Below the pieces are notes generated by a model. The model had not been told where the DNA came from, did not search any database, and was given only the letters and a program-made list of their open reading frames with translations. A stretch of DNA of 64,000 nucleotides from Acidovorax soli (GTDB lineage Bacteria; Pseudomonadota; Gammaproteobacteria; Burkholderiales; Burkholderiaceae_C), in the NCBI RefSeq assembly GCF_014207955.1, contig NZ_JACHLK010000005.1:124001-188000 (forward strand). The letters are read 5' to 3'. Positions 48,978 through 60,690 of this stretch are shown piece after piece. Made by a program: the position numbers and the translations under genes. Within the stretch, counting starts at the first letter, position 1. Each line of letters starts with the position of its first letter.

Positions 48978-50048
48978 TTATTTCAGCGCCTGTACAACCG
49001 CATCGCCCATCTGCGCCGTGCCGACCTTGGTCGTGCCTTCGCTCCAGATGTCGGGGGTGCGCAGGCCCTGGGCCAGCACCTTCTGCACGGCGGCTTCGAT
49101 GCGCTGGGCGGCGGCCTCCTGGTTCAGCGAGAAGCGCAGCATCATCGCGGCCGACAGGATGGTGGCCAGCGGGTTGGCCACGCCCTTGCCGGCGATGTCG
49201 GGGGCGCTGCCGTGGCTGGGCTCGTACAGGCCCTGGTTGCTGCTGTTGAGCGAGGCCGAGGGCAGCATGCCGATGGAGCCGGTGAGCATCGAGGCTTCGT
49301 CCGAGAGGATGTCGCCGAACATGTTGCCGGTGACCACCACGTCGAACTTCTTGGGCGCGCGCACCAGCTGCATGGCGGCGTTGTCCACGTACATGTGGTC
49401 CAGCTCCACGTCGGGGTATTCCTTGCCGACTTCGGTCACGATGTCTTTCCAGAACTGGAAGGTTTCGAGCACGTTGGCCTTGTCCACGCTGGTCACACGC
49501 TTGCTGCGCTTGCGCGCGGCCTGGAAGGCCACGTGGGCGATGCGTTCCACTTCAGGGCGGCTGTAGCGCATGGTGTCGAAGGCTTCCTCGGCGCCGGGGA
49601 AGTGGCCATCGGTGGCCACGCGACGGCCGCGCGGCTGGCCGAAGTAGATATCGCCCGTGAGCTCGCGGATGATGAGGATGTCGAGGCCCGAGATCAGCTC
49701 GGGCTTGAGGCTCGATGCGCCCACGAGTTGCTCGTAGCAGATCGCGGGGCGGAAGTTGGCGAACAGGCCCAGGTTCTTGCGCAGGCCCAGGATGGCCTGC
49801 TCGGGGCGCAGGGGGCGGTCGAGCTTGTCGTACTTCCAGTCGCCCACGGCGCCGAACAGCACGGCGTCGGCTTCCTTGGCCAGCTTGAGCGTGGCCTCGG
49901 GCAGGGGATGGCCGTGCGCCTCGTAGGCGGCGCCGCCCACCAGGGCCGACTCCATCTCGAACTTCAGGTCCAGCACTTCGAGGACCTTGACGGCCTCTGC
50001 GACGATTTCGGTGCCGATGCCGTCTCCCGGCAGAACTGCAATTTTCAT
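48978..50048 (-). CDS. leuB: 3-isopropylmalate dehydrogenase
   Basis: Third step of leucine synthesis, NAD-dependent oxidative decarboxylation. The 356-residue protein begins [19 protein letters not shown] and has [14 protein letters not shown] (substrate arginines), [14 protein letters not shown] and [18 protein letters not shown], the NAD loop. It lies 93 bases after leuD on the same strand. Confidence 0.97.
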   Translation of the reverse strand: MKIAVLPGDGIGTEIVAEAVKVLEVLDLKFEMESALVGGAAYEAHGHPLPEATLKLAKEADAVLFGAVGDWKYDKLDRPLRPEQAILGLRKNLGLFANFRPAICYEQLVGASSLKPELISGLDILIIRELTGDIYFGQPRGRRVATDGHFPGAEEAFDTMRYSRPEVERIAHVAFQAARKRSKRVTSVDKANVLETFQFWKDIVTEVGKEYPDVELDHMYVDNAAMQLVRAPKKFDVVVTGNMFGDILSDEASMLTGSIGMLPSASLNSSNQGLYEPSHGSAPDIAGKGVANPLATILSAAMMLRFSLNQEAAAQRIEAAVQKVLAQGLRTPDIWSEGTTKVGTAQMGDAVVQALK

Positions 50049-50141
50049 GAACGACTTCTTTTCAAAGGAAGGGCCGAGCGCCCTGGCAGGTCTGCCGGGC
50101 GGCGTCGGCCGCTGGTGGTGAACCGGGGTAGGGGTGCCTGG

Positions 50142-50792
50142 TCAGGAGACCATGCTGTGCGCCAGCCAGGGCTTGGTGGCCAGGCGCTGGGCTTCGAAGG
50201 CGCGGATCTTGTCGGACTGGCGCAGCGTCAGGCCGATGTCGTCGAAGCCGTTGAGCAGGCAGTACTTGCGGAAGGCCTGTACCTCGAACGGGATCTCCTC
50301 GCCCTGGGGGCGCACGATGACCTGGCGTTCCAGGTCGATGGTGAGCTGGTAGCCGGGGAAGGCGGCCACTTCGTCGAACAGCTGGGCCACGGTGGCCTCG
50401 GGCAGCACGATGGGCAAGAGGCCGTTCTTGAAGCAGTTGTTGAAGAAGATGTCGGCAAAGCTCGGCGCGATCACGGCACGGAAGCCGAACTGGTCCAGCG
50501 CCCAGGGCGCGTGCTCGCGGCTCGATCCGCAGCCGAAGTTCTTGCGCGCGATGAGCACGCTGGCGCCCTTGTAGCGCGGCTGGTTGAGCACGAAGTCGGG
50601 GTTGGGCTTGCGCGAGGACTCGGGAACGCCAGGCTCGCCATGGTCCAGGTAGCGCCATTCGTCGAACAGGTTCACGCCGAAACCGGTCTTCTTGATCGAC
50701 TTGAGGAACTGCTTGGGGATGATGGCGTCGGTGTCGACGTTCTCGCGGTCCATCGGGGCCACGAGGCCCTTGTGCACGGTGAATTTCTGCAT
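50142..50792 (-). CDS. leuD: 3-isopropylmalate dehydratase small subunit
   Basis: Partner of LeuC in the isomerisation of 2- to 3-isopropylmalate. The 216-residue protein has [13 protein letters not shown] near the N terminus and [15 protein letters not shown], the conserved swivel-domain loop. ATG at 50792 gives the family start [13 protein letters not shown]. An entericidin gene separates it from leuC. Confidence 0.97.
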   Translation of the reverse strand: MQKFTVHKGLVAPMDRENVDTDAIIPKQFLKSIKKTGFGVNLFDEWRYLDHGEPGVPESSRKPNPDFVLNQPRYKGASVLIARKNFGCGSSREHAPWALDQFGFRAVIAPSFADIFFNNCFKNGLLPIVLPEATVAQLFDEVAAFPGYQLTIDLERQVIVRPQGEEIPFEVQAFRKYCLLNGFDDIGLTLRQSDKIRAFEAQRLATKPWLAHSMVS

Positions 50793-50802
50793 GTGGGATG
50801 CC

Positions 50803-50931
50803 TTACTTGTTGGCGGCGCGCTCAAGGGCGCCGCCAGCCCGCTGGACGTCCTGGCCCACGCCCTTGACGGTGTTGCAGCCGGCCAGCAGGAAGGCCAGCG
50901 AAAGGGCGATGAAAGTGGCGGTCTTCTTCAT
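50803..50931 (-). CDS. Entericidin-like small lipoprotein
   Basis: A 42-residue lipoprotein nested between leuC and leuD. It has a short signal peptide ([19 protein letters not shown]) with lipobox LAGC and Cys19 as the lipidated residue, then [18 protein letters not shown], the entericidin A/B pattern of a small amphipathic helix. AAGGAA precedes the ATG. Entericidins are membrane lipoproteins linked to stationary-phase lysis in enterobacteria; why one sits within a leucine operon is unclear. Confidence 0.88.
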   Translation of the reverse strand: MKKTATFIALSLAFLLAGCNTVKGVGQDVQRAGGALERAANK

Positions 50932-50996
50932 GACGGTGTTCCTTGGGGACAGTGGATGGGCCAACGGGTGTTGGAGGGATGGAATGGAGGTGAAGT

Positions 50997-52418
50997 TCAG
51001 GCGAACTGGCGGATGTCCACGAAGTGGCCGTGCACCGCAGCGGCTGCGGCCATGGCCGGGCTCACCAGGTGGGTGCGGCCGCCGGCGCCCTGGCGCCCTT
51101 CGAAGTTGCGGTTGCTGGTGCTGGCGCAGCGCTCGCCCGGCTCCAGGCGGTCGGCGTTCATGGCCAGGCACATGGAACAGCCGGGCTCGCGCCACTCGAA
51201 GCCCGCGGCCTTGAAGATCTCGTGCAGGCCTTCGCGTTCGGCCTGTTCCTTGACCAGGCCCGAGCCCGGCACCACCATGGCCAGCTTCACGTTGCTGGCC
51301 ACCTTGCGGCCCAGGTTCTTGACCACGGCGGCGGCTTCGCGCATGTCCTCGATGCGGCTGTTGGTGCACGAGCCGATGAAGACCTTGTCGATGGTGATGT
51401 CGTTGATCGGCTTGCCCGGCGTGAGGCCCATGTAGGTCAGCGCACGCTCGATGGCGCCGCGCTTGTTGGCGTCCTTTTCCTTGTCGGGGTCGGGCACGCG
51501 GGCGTCGATGCCCAGCACCATCTCGGGCGAGGTGCCCCAGGTGACCTGCGGCTGGATCTGCGCGGCGTCGAGCTTGACCACGGTGTCGAACTGCGCATCG
51601 GCGTCGGAGTGCAGGGTCTTCCAGTAGGCGACGGCCTGGTCCCATTCCACGCCCGTGGGCGACAGGGGGCGGCCGCGCACGTACTCGATGGTCTTCTCGT
51701 CCACGGCCACCAGGCCGGCGCGCGCGCCGCCTTCGATGGCCATGTTGCAGACCGTCATGCGGCCTTCCATGGACAGGCTGCGGATGGCCGAGCCCGCGAA
51801 CTCGATGGTGTAGCCCGTGCCGCCGGCCGTGCCGATCTTGCCGATGATGGCCAGCACGATGTCCTTGGCCGTGATGCCCTTGGCGAGCTGGCCGTCCACC
51901 TGCACCAGCATGTTCTTGGCCTTCTTGGCCAAGAGGGTCTGGGTGGCCATCACGTGCTCCACCTCGGAGGTGCCGATGCCGTGCGCCAGCGCGCCGAAGG
52001 CGCCGTGCGTGCTGGTGTGGCTGTCGCCGCACACCACGGTCATGCCGGGCAGGGTGGCGCCGTTTTCGGGGCCGATCACGTGCACGATGCCCTGGCGCTT
52101 GTGCATGAACGGGAAGAAGGCCGCAGGGTGGATCTGCGCCATGTTGTCGTTCAGCGTGGTGATCTGTTCCTTGCTGATGGGGTCGGTGATGCCGTCATAC
52201 CCGGCCTCCCAGCCCGTGGTGGGCGTGTTGTGGTCGGCCGTGGCCACGATGGAGCTGGTGCGCCACACCTTGCGGCCGGCCTCGCGCAGGCCTTCGAAGG
52301 CCTGGGGGCTGGTCACCTCGTGCACCAGGTGCCGGTCGATGTAGAGGATGGAGGTGCCGTCCTCTTCCGTGTGGACGACGTGCTCGTCCCAGATCTTGTC
52401 GTACAGGGTGCGTCCCAT
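50997..52418 (-). CDS. leuC: 3-isopropylmalate dehydratase large subunit
   Basis: Aconitase-family [4Fe-4S] enzyme of leucine synthesis, 473 residues. The cluster ligands are Cys351 (GSCTNSR), Cys414 and Cys417 (GCSMC). [17 protein letters not shown] is the family signature. It lies 30 bases after a LysR gene on the same strand and starts the leuC-entericidin-leuD-leuB series; leuA is not in the window. Confidence 0.97.
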   Translation of the reverse strand: MGRTLYDKIWDEHVVHTEEDGTSILYIDRHLVHEVTSPQAFEGLREAGRKVWRTSSIVATADHNTPTTGWEAGYDGITDPISKEQITTLNDNMAQIHPAAFFPFMHKRQGIVHVIGPENGATLPGMTVVCGDSHTSTHGAFGALAHGIGTSEVEHVMATQTLLAKKAKNMLVQVDGQLAKGITAKDIVLAIIGKIGTAGGTGYTIEFAGSAIRSLSMEGRMTVCNMAIEGGARAGLVAVDEKTIEYVRGRPLSPTGVEWDQAVAYWKTLHSDADAQFDTVVKLDAAQIQPQVTWGTSPEMVLGIDARVPDPDKEKDANKRGAIERALTYMGLTPGKPINDITIDKVFIGSCTNSRIEDMREAAAVVKNLGRKVASNVKLAMVVPGSGLVKEQAEREGLHEIFKAAGFEWREPGCSMCLAMNADRLEPGERCASTSNRNFEGRQGAGGRTHLVSPAMAAAAAVHGHFVDIRQFA

Positions 52419-52448
52419 GGTGCGTCTCTTTCAGGTGGGTGTGTGATT

Positions 52449-53411
52449 TTAGTGGGGCATGCCCGCAGGCGCAGCTGCGCTGGCGGGCGGCGGGGGGGCC
52501 AGGTGCTCTGCCAGCAACCGGGCGGTGACGGGCAGGGCGTTGAAGTCGCGGGCCACCACCTGCAGTTCGCGGTGGGCCCAGGCATCGGTGAGGGGGACGG
52601 CGCGCAGGCTGCCCACGCCGCGCATCAGCTCGAAGGCGCGGTCCGGCAGCAGGCCTACGCCCAGGCCGTTGTCGATCATGCGGCACATGGCATCCAGGCC
52701 CGTGACCTGGATGCGCTGGCGCAGCGGGCGCCCGGCCGCGGCGGCTGCGGCCCGCATGGCCAGGCTGATGCTGCTGTTGGCGTGCAGGCCGACGATGTCC
52801 CAGTCCAGCACCTCCTCGAAACCGATGGCGGTGTGCTGGGCCAGTGCGTGCACCTCGGGCACCACCAGCACCAGGTGGTCGGCGCGGTAGGGGCGGCTTT
52901 GCAGTTCGGCGGCGCCGTTGCCCGCAGCCATGGCGACATTGCAGATGCCCAGGTCGGCGGCGCCTTCGTGCACGGCGCTCAGCACGTCGCTGCTCAGGTG
53001 TTCCTGCAGGTCGATCTTGATCTGGCTGTGCTCGCGTGCAAAGGCGCCCAGGTCCTCGGGCAGGAACTGGAAGATGGCCGAGATGTTGGCGTGCATGCGC
53101 ACATGGCCGCGCACGCCGTCGGCGTACTCGCTGAGCTCACCCTGCATGCGCTCCAGGCCGAAGAGCACGGTGCGCGCATGGTGCAGCAGGCTTTCGCCGG
53201 CTGGCGTGAGCGTGACGCCCCGGCTGTGGCGGTAGAGCAGGGCCGTGTCCACAGCGGTTTCCAGGTCCGACAGGCGCTTGCTCACGGCCGAGGCGGCGAT
53301 GAATTCACGCTCCGCCGCGCGGCCGATGCTGCCGAGCTCGCACACCGCCACGAACAACTGCAGCGAGGTGAGGTCTATGCGGCGCGCAAAACTGCGCTCA
53401 GAGCTTTTCAT
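52449..53411 (-). CDS. LysR-type transcriptional regulator
   Basis: A 320-residue regulator with an N-terminal winged helix-turn-helix (about 13-72; [18 protein letters not shown] and [11 protein letters not shown]) and a periplasmic-binding-like effector domain from about 100. Unusually for this family it points the same way as its neighbour leuC, only 30 bases upstream, so both may share a transcript. A T-N11-A motif (TTTT-N5-AAAA, 53461-53473) lies about 50 bases before its start and could be an autoregulatory site. Control of leucine genes is possible but unproven. Confidence 0.88.
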   Translation of the reverse strand: MKSSERSFARRIDLTSLQLFVAVCELGSIGRAAEREFIAASAVSKRLSDLETAVDTALLYRHSRGVTLTPAGESLLHHARTVLFGLERMQGELSEYADGVRGHVRMHANISAIFQFLPEDLGAFAREHSQIKIDLQEHLSSDVLSAVHEGAADLGICNVAMAAGNGAAELQSRPYRADHLVLVVPEVHALAQHTAIGFEEVLDWDIVGLHANSSISLAMRAAAAAAGRPLRQRIQVTGLDAMCRMIDNGLGVGLLPDRAFELMRGVGSLRAVPLTDAWAHRELQVVARDFNALPVTARLLAEHLAPPPPASAAAPAGMPH

Positions 53412-53547
53412 CGGGTCTCGGAATTCTTTGTGCTTCTCGTTTGGAGAAGGCGAACTGCTATTTTCCTCTAAAAGAATGCCTGTTGCCATCGCGAACGGCG
53501 ATGTCGTCCATCGCGTCTGCGGCCTTCTCGGTGTGCGCTGGCCCATG

Positions 53548-53580
53548 AAAAAACCGCACGGGCCTGGTGGCGCCGTGCGG
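53548..53580 (-). terminator. Terminator after dnaJ
   Basis: Eight-bp stem CCGCACGG (53554-53561) / CCGTGCGG (53573-53580) with an 11-base loop; on the minus strand it is followed by six T. It ends the grpE-dnaK-dnaJ unit before the LysR gene. Confidence 0.8.
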
Positions 53581-53601
53581 CTTTCTGGGGGAGGGAGGCG
53601 A

Positions 53602-54747
53602 TCAGCTGAAGAAATTCTTCAGCCGGTCCGTCCAGCTCTCGCCGCTGGGCGAGTGGCGCGAGCCGCCCTTCTTGAGCGATTCCTCCAGTTCGCGCAGCAG
53701 CTTGCGCTGGTGCTCGGTCAGCTTCACGGGCGTCTCGACCGCGATGTGGCAGTACAGATCGCCCGGGTAGCTGGCGCGCACGCCCTTGATGCCCTTGCCG
53801 CGCAGGCGGAACTGCTTGCCGGCCTGGGTGCCTTCGGGGATGTCGATGGCTGCCTTGCCGGCCAGGGTGGGCACCTCGATCTCACCGCCCAGCGCGGCCG
53901 TGATGAAGCTCACGGGCACCTGGCAGTGCAGATCGTCGCCATCGCGCTCGAAGATGTCGTGCTTCTTCAGGCGGATCTCGATGTACAGGTCGCCCGGCGG
54001 GCCACCGTTGGTGCCCGGCTCGCCATTGCCCGTGCTGCGGATGCGCATGCCGTCGTCGATGCCCGAAGGAATCTTCACTTCCAGCGTCTTTTGCTTCTTG
54101 AGCTTGCCCTGGCCATGGCAGGTGGTGCAGGGCTCGGGGATGATCTTGCCCGTGCCGCGGCAGTGCGGGCAGGTCTGCTGCACGCTGAAGAAGCCCTGGC
54201 GCATCTGCACCGTGCCGCTGCCCGAGCAGGTCGAGCAGGTCTTGGCGCTGGTGCCAGGCTTGGCGCCGCTGCCGTGGCAGGTGTCGCAGCTCTCCCACGA
54301 GGGGATGCGGATCTGCGCATCCTTGCCGCGTGCGGCTTCCTCCAGGGTGATCTCCATGGCGTAGCTCAGGTCGCTGCCGCGGTAGACCTGGCGGCCACCG
54401 GCGCCGCGGCCCCGCCCGCCCTGCTGGCCGAACATGTCGCCGAAGATGTCGCCGAACGCCTCGGCAAAGCCGCCGAAGCCCTCGGCGCCTGCGCCACCCG
54501 GGCCACGCATGTTGGGGTCCACCCCGGCGTGGCCGTACTGGTCGTAGGCGGCCCGCTTTTGCGGGTCCGAGAGCATTTCGTAGGCCTCCTTGGCCTCCTT
54601 GAACTTCTCTTCGGCAGGCTTGGCGGCATCGCCCTGGTTGCGGTCAGGGTGGTGCTTCATCGCCAGCTTGCGATAAGCCTTCTTGATCTCTTCGTCCGAA
54701 GCGTTCTTGGGAACGCCCAGGACTTCGTAAAAATCGCGTTTGGACAT
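53602..54747 (-). CDS. dnaJ: Chaperone protein DnaJ
   Basis: Hsp40 co-chaperone that stimulates DnaK ATPase activity. The 381-residue protein has a J domain with HPD ([10 protein letters not shown]), a Gly/Phe-rich linker (about 75-110), a zinc-binding domain with four CxxCxGxG repeats ([32 protein letters not shown]) and the C-terminal substrate domain. It follows dnaK after 89 bases. Confidence 0.97.
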   Translation of the reverse strand: MSKRDFYEVLGVPKNASDEEIKKAYRKLAMKHHPDRNQGDAAKPAEEKFKEAKEAYEMLSDPQKRAAYDQYGHAGVDPNMRGPGGAGAEGFGGFAEAFGDIFGDMFGQQGGRGRGAGGRQVYRGSDLSYAMEITLEEAARGKDAQIRIPSWESCDTCHGSGAKPGTSAKTCSTCSGSGTVQMRQGFFSVQQTCPHCRGTGKIIPEPCTTCHGQGKLKKQKTLEVKIPSGIDDGMRIRSTGNGEPGTNGGPPGDLYIEIRLKKHDIFERDGDDLHCQVPVSFITAALGGEIEVPTLAGKAAIDIPEGTQAGKQFRLRGKGIKGVRASYPGDLYCHIAVETPVKLTEHQRKLLRELEESLKKGGSRHSPSGESWTDRLKNFFS

Positions 54748-54836
54748 GGTCTTTCTGGGCCCGGTTGGAACAGGAACGCCGCGCAAGCCCCCTTGTCAGG
54801 AAACTCGCGCGGCGGCTCGGATCAAACGGGGCGTGC

Positions 54837-56786
<1,950 letters not shown>

Positions 56787-56828
56787 TTTCTTCTCCGCGA
56801 TGTTTGAGTGATTTGGATGATTGGTAAC

Positions 56829-56854
56829 TTGTGGATAACTTGGCTGGCTTCAAG
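56829..56854 (-). promoter_or_regulatory. Possible heat-shock promoter with DnaA box before dnaK
   Basis: On the minus strand CTTGAA (plus-strand 56849-56854) is followed 14 bases later by CCACAA (56829-56834), four of six matches to the sigma-32 -10 CCCCAT. The spacer end and -10 contain TTATCCACA, an exact DnaA box (plus-strand TGTGGATAA, 56830-56838). Both readings are sequence matches only. Confidence 0.35.
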
Positions 56855-56874
56855 CCGTTGTCCACCATATTTAT

Positions 56875-57423
56875 TTATTTCGGGGCTGTGACGGTCACGA
56901 GCGCCGGGCGCAGCACGCGGTCGGCGATCTTGTAGCCCTTTTGCAGCACAGCCACCACGGTGTTGGGTTCCTGGTCGGCGGGCGCCACGCTGATGGCCTG
57001 GTGCTGGTGGGGGTCGAACTTCTCGCCGGCCGGTGGGTTGATGGCCAGCACCTTGTTGCGCTCCAGCGCCGAGGTCAGCTGGCGCAGGGTGGCGTCGGCG
57101 CCCTCGCGCAGCTGCTGGGGCGTGGCCTCTTTGATGGCCAGGGCTGCATCCAGGCTGTCGGCCACGGGCAGCAGGCTCTCGGCAAAGCTCTCGATGCCGA
57201 ACTTGCGGGCCTTGGCCACTTCGTCCTCGGCGCGGCGGCGGGCGTTCTCGGCCTCGGCCTTGGCGCGCAGGAACTGGTCGGCCAGGTCGGCGCTCTTGGC
57301 CTTGAGCTCGGCCAGCTCGCCTTGCAGGCGCGACAGCTCGTCAGAGGCATTGGCGGCCATGGCGGCTTCAATTTCTTCGGGGGAGGCGTCTTGGGAGGTG
57401 GTGGGCTGGCTGTTGTCGGACAT
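56875..57423 (-). CDS. grpE: Nucleotide exchange factor GrpE
   Basis: Releases ADP from DnaK. The 182-residue protein has an acidic N terminus, a long coiled-coil helix (about 28-90, [19 protein letters not shown]) and a C-terminal beta domain with [23 protein letters not shown] and [19 protein letters not shown] at 57423 starts MSDNSQPTT; the open frame further upstream lies inside the heat-shock promoter region. Confidence 0.96.
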   Translation of the reverse strand: MSDNSQPTTSQDASPEEIEAAMAANASDELSRLQGELAELKAKSADLADQFLRAKAEAENARRRAEDEVAKARKFGIESFAESLLPVADSLDAALAIKEATPQQLREGADATLRQLTSALERNKVLAINPPAGEKFDPHQHQAISVAPADQEPNTVVAVLQKGYKIADRVLRPALVTVTAPK

Positions 57424-57460
57424 GTCAGGGTCTTCGTAAATAAAACAGTACGCGCACAAG

Positions 57461-57486
57461 GTTGGGCGTGTGTGTGGTATTTCAAG
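57461..57486 (-). promoter_or_regulatory. Sigma-32 type heat-shock promoter before grpE
   Basis: On the minus strand CTTGAA (plus-strand 57481-57486), an exact sigma-32 -35, is separated by 14 bases from CCCAAC (57461-57466), similar to CCCCAT. It lies about 40 bases before grpE and would drive grpE-dnaK-dnaJ on heat shock. Confidence 0.6.
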
Positions 57487-57567
57487 TTCGTGCGCCATGC
57501 AGGGGCATTGGCGGCAGCGAAGCGAGGGGAATGGGCAGGGCGGCAGCCCGTTTCTGGCAGGGGAGAG

Positions 57568-57596
57568 TGTACAAGGTCAAAGATGCGGGCTATAAT
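57568..57596 (+). promoter_or_regulatory. Promoter of the rpsF operon
   Basis: TGTACA (57568-57573; four of six -35 bases) and a perfect TATAAT (57591-57596) with 17-base spacing. The -10 context GGGCTATAAT is identical to that before rpmF. The leader to the rpsF ATG is about 60 bases. Confidence 0.7.
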
Positions 57597-57613
57597 CTAC
57601 GGCTTTGCCCTTG

Positions 57614-57641
57614 CCACACCGCTTCTGGACGCAGCGGGTGG
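57614..57641 (+). promoter_or_regulatory. Leader hairpin before rpsF, possible S6:S18 site
   Basis: CCAC (57614-57617) pairs with GTGG (57638-57641) and CCGCT (57619-57623) with AGCGG (57633-57637), with one bulged A between the helices. It lies 21 bases before the ATG, just ahead of the AAAGGAG ribosome site. S6:S18 feedback sites with a CCG element are known in other bacterial rpsF leaders; here the CCG is paired, so the match is only suggestive. Confidence 0.35.
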
Positions 57642-57662
57642 TCTCATCCAAAAGGAGTCTGC

Positions 57663-58040
57663 ATGCGTCATTACGAAATCATTTTGTTGATCCACCCGGA
57701 TCAAAGCGAACAAGTTCCAGCCATGCTGGAGCGCTACAAGGGCATGATCACCGCTGGCGGTGGCAAGGTGCACCGCGTGGAAGACTGGGGCCGCCGTCAA
57801 CTGGCGTACCTGATCAACAAGCTGGCCAAGGCCCACTACCTGTGCGTGAACATCGAAGCCGACCAGGCTGTGATGGCTGAGCTGGAGCACGCCTTCAAGT
57901 TCAACGACGCCGTGCTGCGCCACCTGACGGTTCAGAAGAAGAAGGCCGAGACCGGTCCTTCCTCGATGATGAAGACCGTCGAGCGCGAAGAAGCCCGCAA
58001 GGCCAGCCAGGCGGAATACGCCGCTGCCGGCGAGCGCTGA
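57663..58040 (+). CDS. rpsF: 30S ribosomal protein S6
   Basis: A 125-residue ribosomal protein that pairs with S18 on the 30S platform. It begins [18 protein letters not shown] and has [19 protein letters not shown], typical of S6; the C-terminal tail is charged. AAAGGAG precedes the ATG at 57663. It heads the rpsF-priB-rpsR-rplI operon. Confidence 0.97.
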   Translation: MRHYEIILLIHPDQSEQVPAMLERYKGMITAGGGKVHRVEDWGRRQLAYLINKLAKAHYLCVNIEADQAVMAELEHAFKFNDAVLRHLTVQKKKAETGPSSMMKTVEREEARKASQAEYAAAGER

Positions 58041-58061
58041 TCGCCCACCGCCCTTTCGGGA

Positions 58062-58352
58062 GTGGAGAACCGCGTCGTCTTGACGGCCTGTATCGCCGAG
58101 GCTGAAGCCCTGCGCTACACCCCCGCCGGTCTGCCTGCCATCACCCTGCGGCTCGAACACGAGTCCAGGCAAAACGAGGCAGGGGAACCCCGGGACGTCA
58201 AGGCAGCCATGAAGGCCGTTGCATTCGGTGCGATGGCCGAGCGGCTGGCAAGGCAGCAGATTGGGAGTCGATGGACTTTCAACGGCTTTCTCGCCACGCC
58301 GCGCAATGGCCGCAACGCCGTGCTCCACATCCAGGATATTCAACAAAATTAA
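58062..58352 (+). CDS. priB: Primosomal replication protein N (PriB)
   Basis: A 96-residue OB-fold single-strand DNA-binding protein that bridges PriA and DnaT or the helicase in replication restart. The pattern [21 protein letters not shown] at the start and the closing [10 protein letters not shown] fit PriB. The start is GTG at 58062 with GGGA directly before it, not an ideal ribosome spacing. Placement between rpsF and rpsR is conserved in beta- and gammaproteobacteria. Confidence 0.9.
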   Translation: MENRVVLTACIAEAEALRYTPAGLPAITLRLEHESRQNEAGEPRDVKAAMKAVAFGAMAERLARQQIGSRWTFNGFLATPRNGRNAVLHIQDIQQN

Positions 58353-58369
58353 TTTTCAAGAGGTCCGCA

Positions 58370-58651
58370 ATGGCCACGTTCAAGAAGTTCAACAAAGACA
58401 AGCGCCCAAAGCGCAACACCCAGTCCCTGCTGTTCAAGCGCAAGCGCTTCTGCCGCTTCACGGTGACCGGTGTTGAAGAAATCGACTACAAGGATGTCGA
58501 CACGCTGCGCGATTTCATCGCCGAAAACGGCAAGATCATCCCCGCGCGCCTGACCGGCACGCGCGCCATCTTCCAGCGCCAGCTGAACACCGCCATCAAG
58601 CGCGCCCGCTTCCTGGCCCTGGTGCCTTACAGCGACCAGCACAAGATCTAA
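58370..58651 (+). CDS. rpsR: 30S ribosomal protein S18
   Basis: A 93-residue basic protein starting [16 protein letters not shown], with FCRFT and [13 protein letters not shown]...[11 protein letters not shown] typical of S18. CAAGAGGT is the ribosome site before ATG 58370. It binds S6 encoded two genes upstream. Confidence 0.97.
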   Translation: MATFKKFNKDKRPKRNTQSLLFKRKRFCRFTVTGVEEIDYKDVDTLRDFIAENGKIIPARLTGTRAIFQRQLNTAIKRARFLALVPYSDQHKI

Positions 58652-58663
58652 GGAGCACAACCC

Positions 58664-59116
58664 ATGCAAATCATTCTGCTCGACAAGGTTGTGAACCTCG
58701 GCAACCTGGGTGAAATCGTCAAGGTCAAGGACGGTTACGCTCGCAACTTCCTGATCCCTTCGGGCCGCGCCCGCCGCGCCACCGAAGCCGCCAAGGCCGA
58801 GTTCGAAGCCAAGCGCGCCGAACTGGAAAAGGCTGCTGCCGCCAAGCTGGCACAAGCCCAGGCTGAAGGCGAAAAGCTGGCCGGCACCACGGTCAAGCTG
58901 ACGCAAAAGGCTGGCGTGGATGGCCGCCTGTTCGGTTCCGTCACCAACCACGACATCGCCGAAGAGCTGAACAAGCAAGGCTACAAGGTTGCCAAGTCGC
59001 AAGTGCGCCTGCCCAACGGCCCGATCAAGGTCGTGAGCGACAGCGTCGTGAGCGTGGCCCTGCACACCGACGTGGTGGTGGACGTCAACGTCTCGGTCTA
59101 CGGCGAAACCGCCTGA
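58664..59116 (+). CDS. rplI: 50S ribosomal protein L9
   Basis: A 150-residue ribosomal protein with the L9 N-terminal domain [33 protein letters not shown], a long connecting helix and the C-terminal RNA-binding domain. TAAGGAGC precedes the ATG. It ends the rpsF operon before a UUCG-loop terminator. Confidence 0.97.
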   Translation: MQIILLDKVVNLGNLGEIVKVKDGYARNFLIPSGRARRATEAAKAEFEAKRAELEKAAAAKLAQAQAEGEKLAGTTVKLTQKAGVDGRLFGSVTNHDIAEELNKQGYKVAKSQVRLPNGPIKVVSDSVVSVALHTDVVVDVNVSVYGETA

Positions 59117-59152
59117 TCGCCATCGCGTAGACTCTGTCTGCGCGATTCGCTG

Positions 59153-59183
59153 GAAGCCGCCTTCGGGCGGCTTTCGTGTTTTT
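59153..59183 (+). terminator. Terminator after rplI
   Basis: Stem AAGCCGCC (59154-59161) / GGCGGCTT (59166-59173) closed by a stable C(TTCG)G tetraloop, followed by a T-rich run to 59183. It separates the ribosomal operon from dnaB. Confidence 0.8.
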
Positions 59184-59267
59184 GATCCGACCATCCATCT
59201 GTACAGGATTGCCCACCGGTATTCCACAGGTTGCCCAAAGGCTTGTCCCGGCCGTCCGGAGAAATCC

Positions 59268-60689
59268 ATGTCCGCTGTCTTTCCCCCGCTCGAAGACCAG
59301 GGAGCGCTGCCATCCTCCAGTGACGACCAGGAGATCGCCAAGCTGCGCACGCCGCCGCACTCCATCGAGGCCGAATCCAGCGTGCTTGGCGGCCTGCTGC
59401 TGGACAACAACGCCTGGGACCGTGTGGGCGACCTGCTCAAGGAGGGGGATTTCTACCGCTACGAGCACCAGGCGATCTTTGCGGCCATCGGTGCCCTGAT
59501 CAACGCCAGCAAGCCGGCCGACGTGATCACGGTGTTCGAGCAGCTGCAGAACCAGGGCAAGGGCCAGGAGGTGGGCGGGCTGGCCTACCTGAACAACCTG
59601 GCGCAGTACGTTCCGAGCGCCACCAACATCCGCCGCTACGCCGAGATCGTGCGCGAGCGCGCCATCCTGCGCAAGCTGGTCACGGCCAGCGACGAGATCT
59701 CCACCAATGCCTTCAACCCGCAGGGCAAGACGGTGGAGCGCATCCTGGACGAAGCCGAGGCCAAGATCTTCGCCATCGGCGAAGAGGGTTCGCGCAACAA
59801 GCAGGGTTTTCAGTCGCTCGACAACCTGGTGATCGACCTGCTCGACAAGGTGCAGGAGATGGCCGACAACCCGGCCGACGTGACGGGTGTGCCCACGGGC
59901 TTTGCCGACCTCGATCGCATGACCTCGGGGCTGCAGGCGGGCGACATGATCGTGCTGGCGGCCCGCCCCTCCATGGGCAAGACCTCGTTCGCGGTGAACA
60001 TCGCCGAACACGTGGCGCTCAACGAGGGCCTGCCGGTCGCCATCTTCTCCATGGAAATGGGCGCCGCCCAGCTCGCGGTGCGTATCGTGGGCTCCATCGG
60101 CCGCGTCAACCAGGGCAACCTGCGCACCGGCAAGCTCACCGACGACGAGTGGCCGCGCCTGACCGAGGCCATCGAGCGGCTGCGCACCGTCTCGCTGCAC
60201 ATCGACGAAACCCCGGGCCTGTCGCCGGGCGAGCTGCGCGCCAATGCGCGGCGCCTGGCGCGCCAGTGCGGCAAGCTCGGCCTCATCGTGGTCGACTACC
60301 TGCAGCTCATGAGTGGCTCGGGTGCCGGCAGCGCCGACAACCGCGCCACCGAACTCGGCGAGATCTCCCGGGGCCTGAAGATGCTGGCCAAGGAGCTGCA
60401 ATGCCCGGTGATCGCGCTGTCTCAGCTCAACCGCTCGGTGGAGCAGCGCACCGACAAGCGCCCCATGATGTCCGACCTGCGCGAATCGGGCGCCATCGAG
60501 CAGGACGCGGACATCATCATGTTCATCTACCGCGATGACTACTACAACAAGGACAGCAAGGAGCCCAACGTGGCCGAGGTCATCATCGGCAAGCAACGTA
60601 ACGGTCCCACGGGCACCGTGAAGCTGTTCTTCCAGAAGAACCAGACCCGCTTCGAAAACCTGGCCATGGGCGGTGGGGATGATTATTAA
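59268..60689 (+). CDS. dnaB: Replicative DNA helicase DnaB
   Basis: Hexameric 5'-3' replication fork helicase of 473 residues. The N-terminal domain (about 27-130) begins PPHSIEAESSVLGGLLLDN; the RecA-like domain has Walker A ARPSMGKTS (232-240) and VVDYLQLMSG as Walker B; RKxGxxGT-like residues near the end complete the motor. No intein is present. It lies 151 bases after rplI and is followed immediately by a hairpin repeat. Confidence 0.97.
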   Translation: MSAVFPPLEDQGALPSSSDDQEIAKLRTPPHSIEAESSVLGGLLLDNNAWDRVGDLLKEGDFYRYEHQAIFAAIGALINASKPADVITVFEQLQNQGKGQEVGGLAYLNNLAQYVPSATNIRRYAEIVRERAILRKLVTASDEISTNAFNPQGKTVERILDEAEAKIFAIGEEGSRNKQGFQSLDNLVIDLLDKVQEMADNPADVTGVPTGFADLDRMTSGLQAGDMIVLAARPSMGKTSFAVNIAEHVALNEGLPVAIFSMEMGAAQLAVRIVGSIGRVNQGNLRTGKLTDDEWPRLTEAIERLRTVSLHIDETPGLSPGELRANARRLARQCGKLGLIVVDYLQLMSGSGAGSADNRATELGEISRGLKMLAKELQCPVIALSQLNRSVEQRTDKRPMMSDLRESGAIEQDADIIMFIYRDDYYNKDSKEPNVAEVIIGKQRNGPTGTVKLFFQKNQTRFENLAMGGGDDY

Positions 60690-60690
60690 C

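Noticed and set aside
59268-60689. Intein in dnaB
   Set aside because: The gene is of normal length and the Walker A region is uninterrupted.
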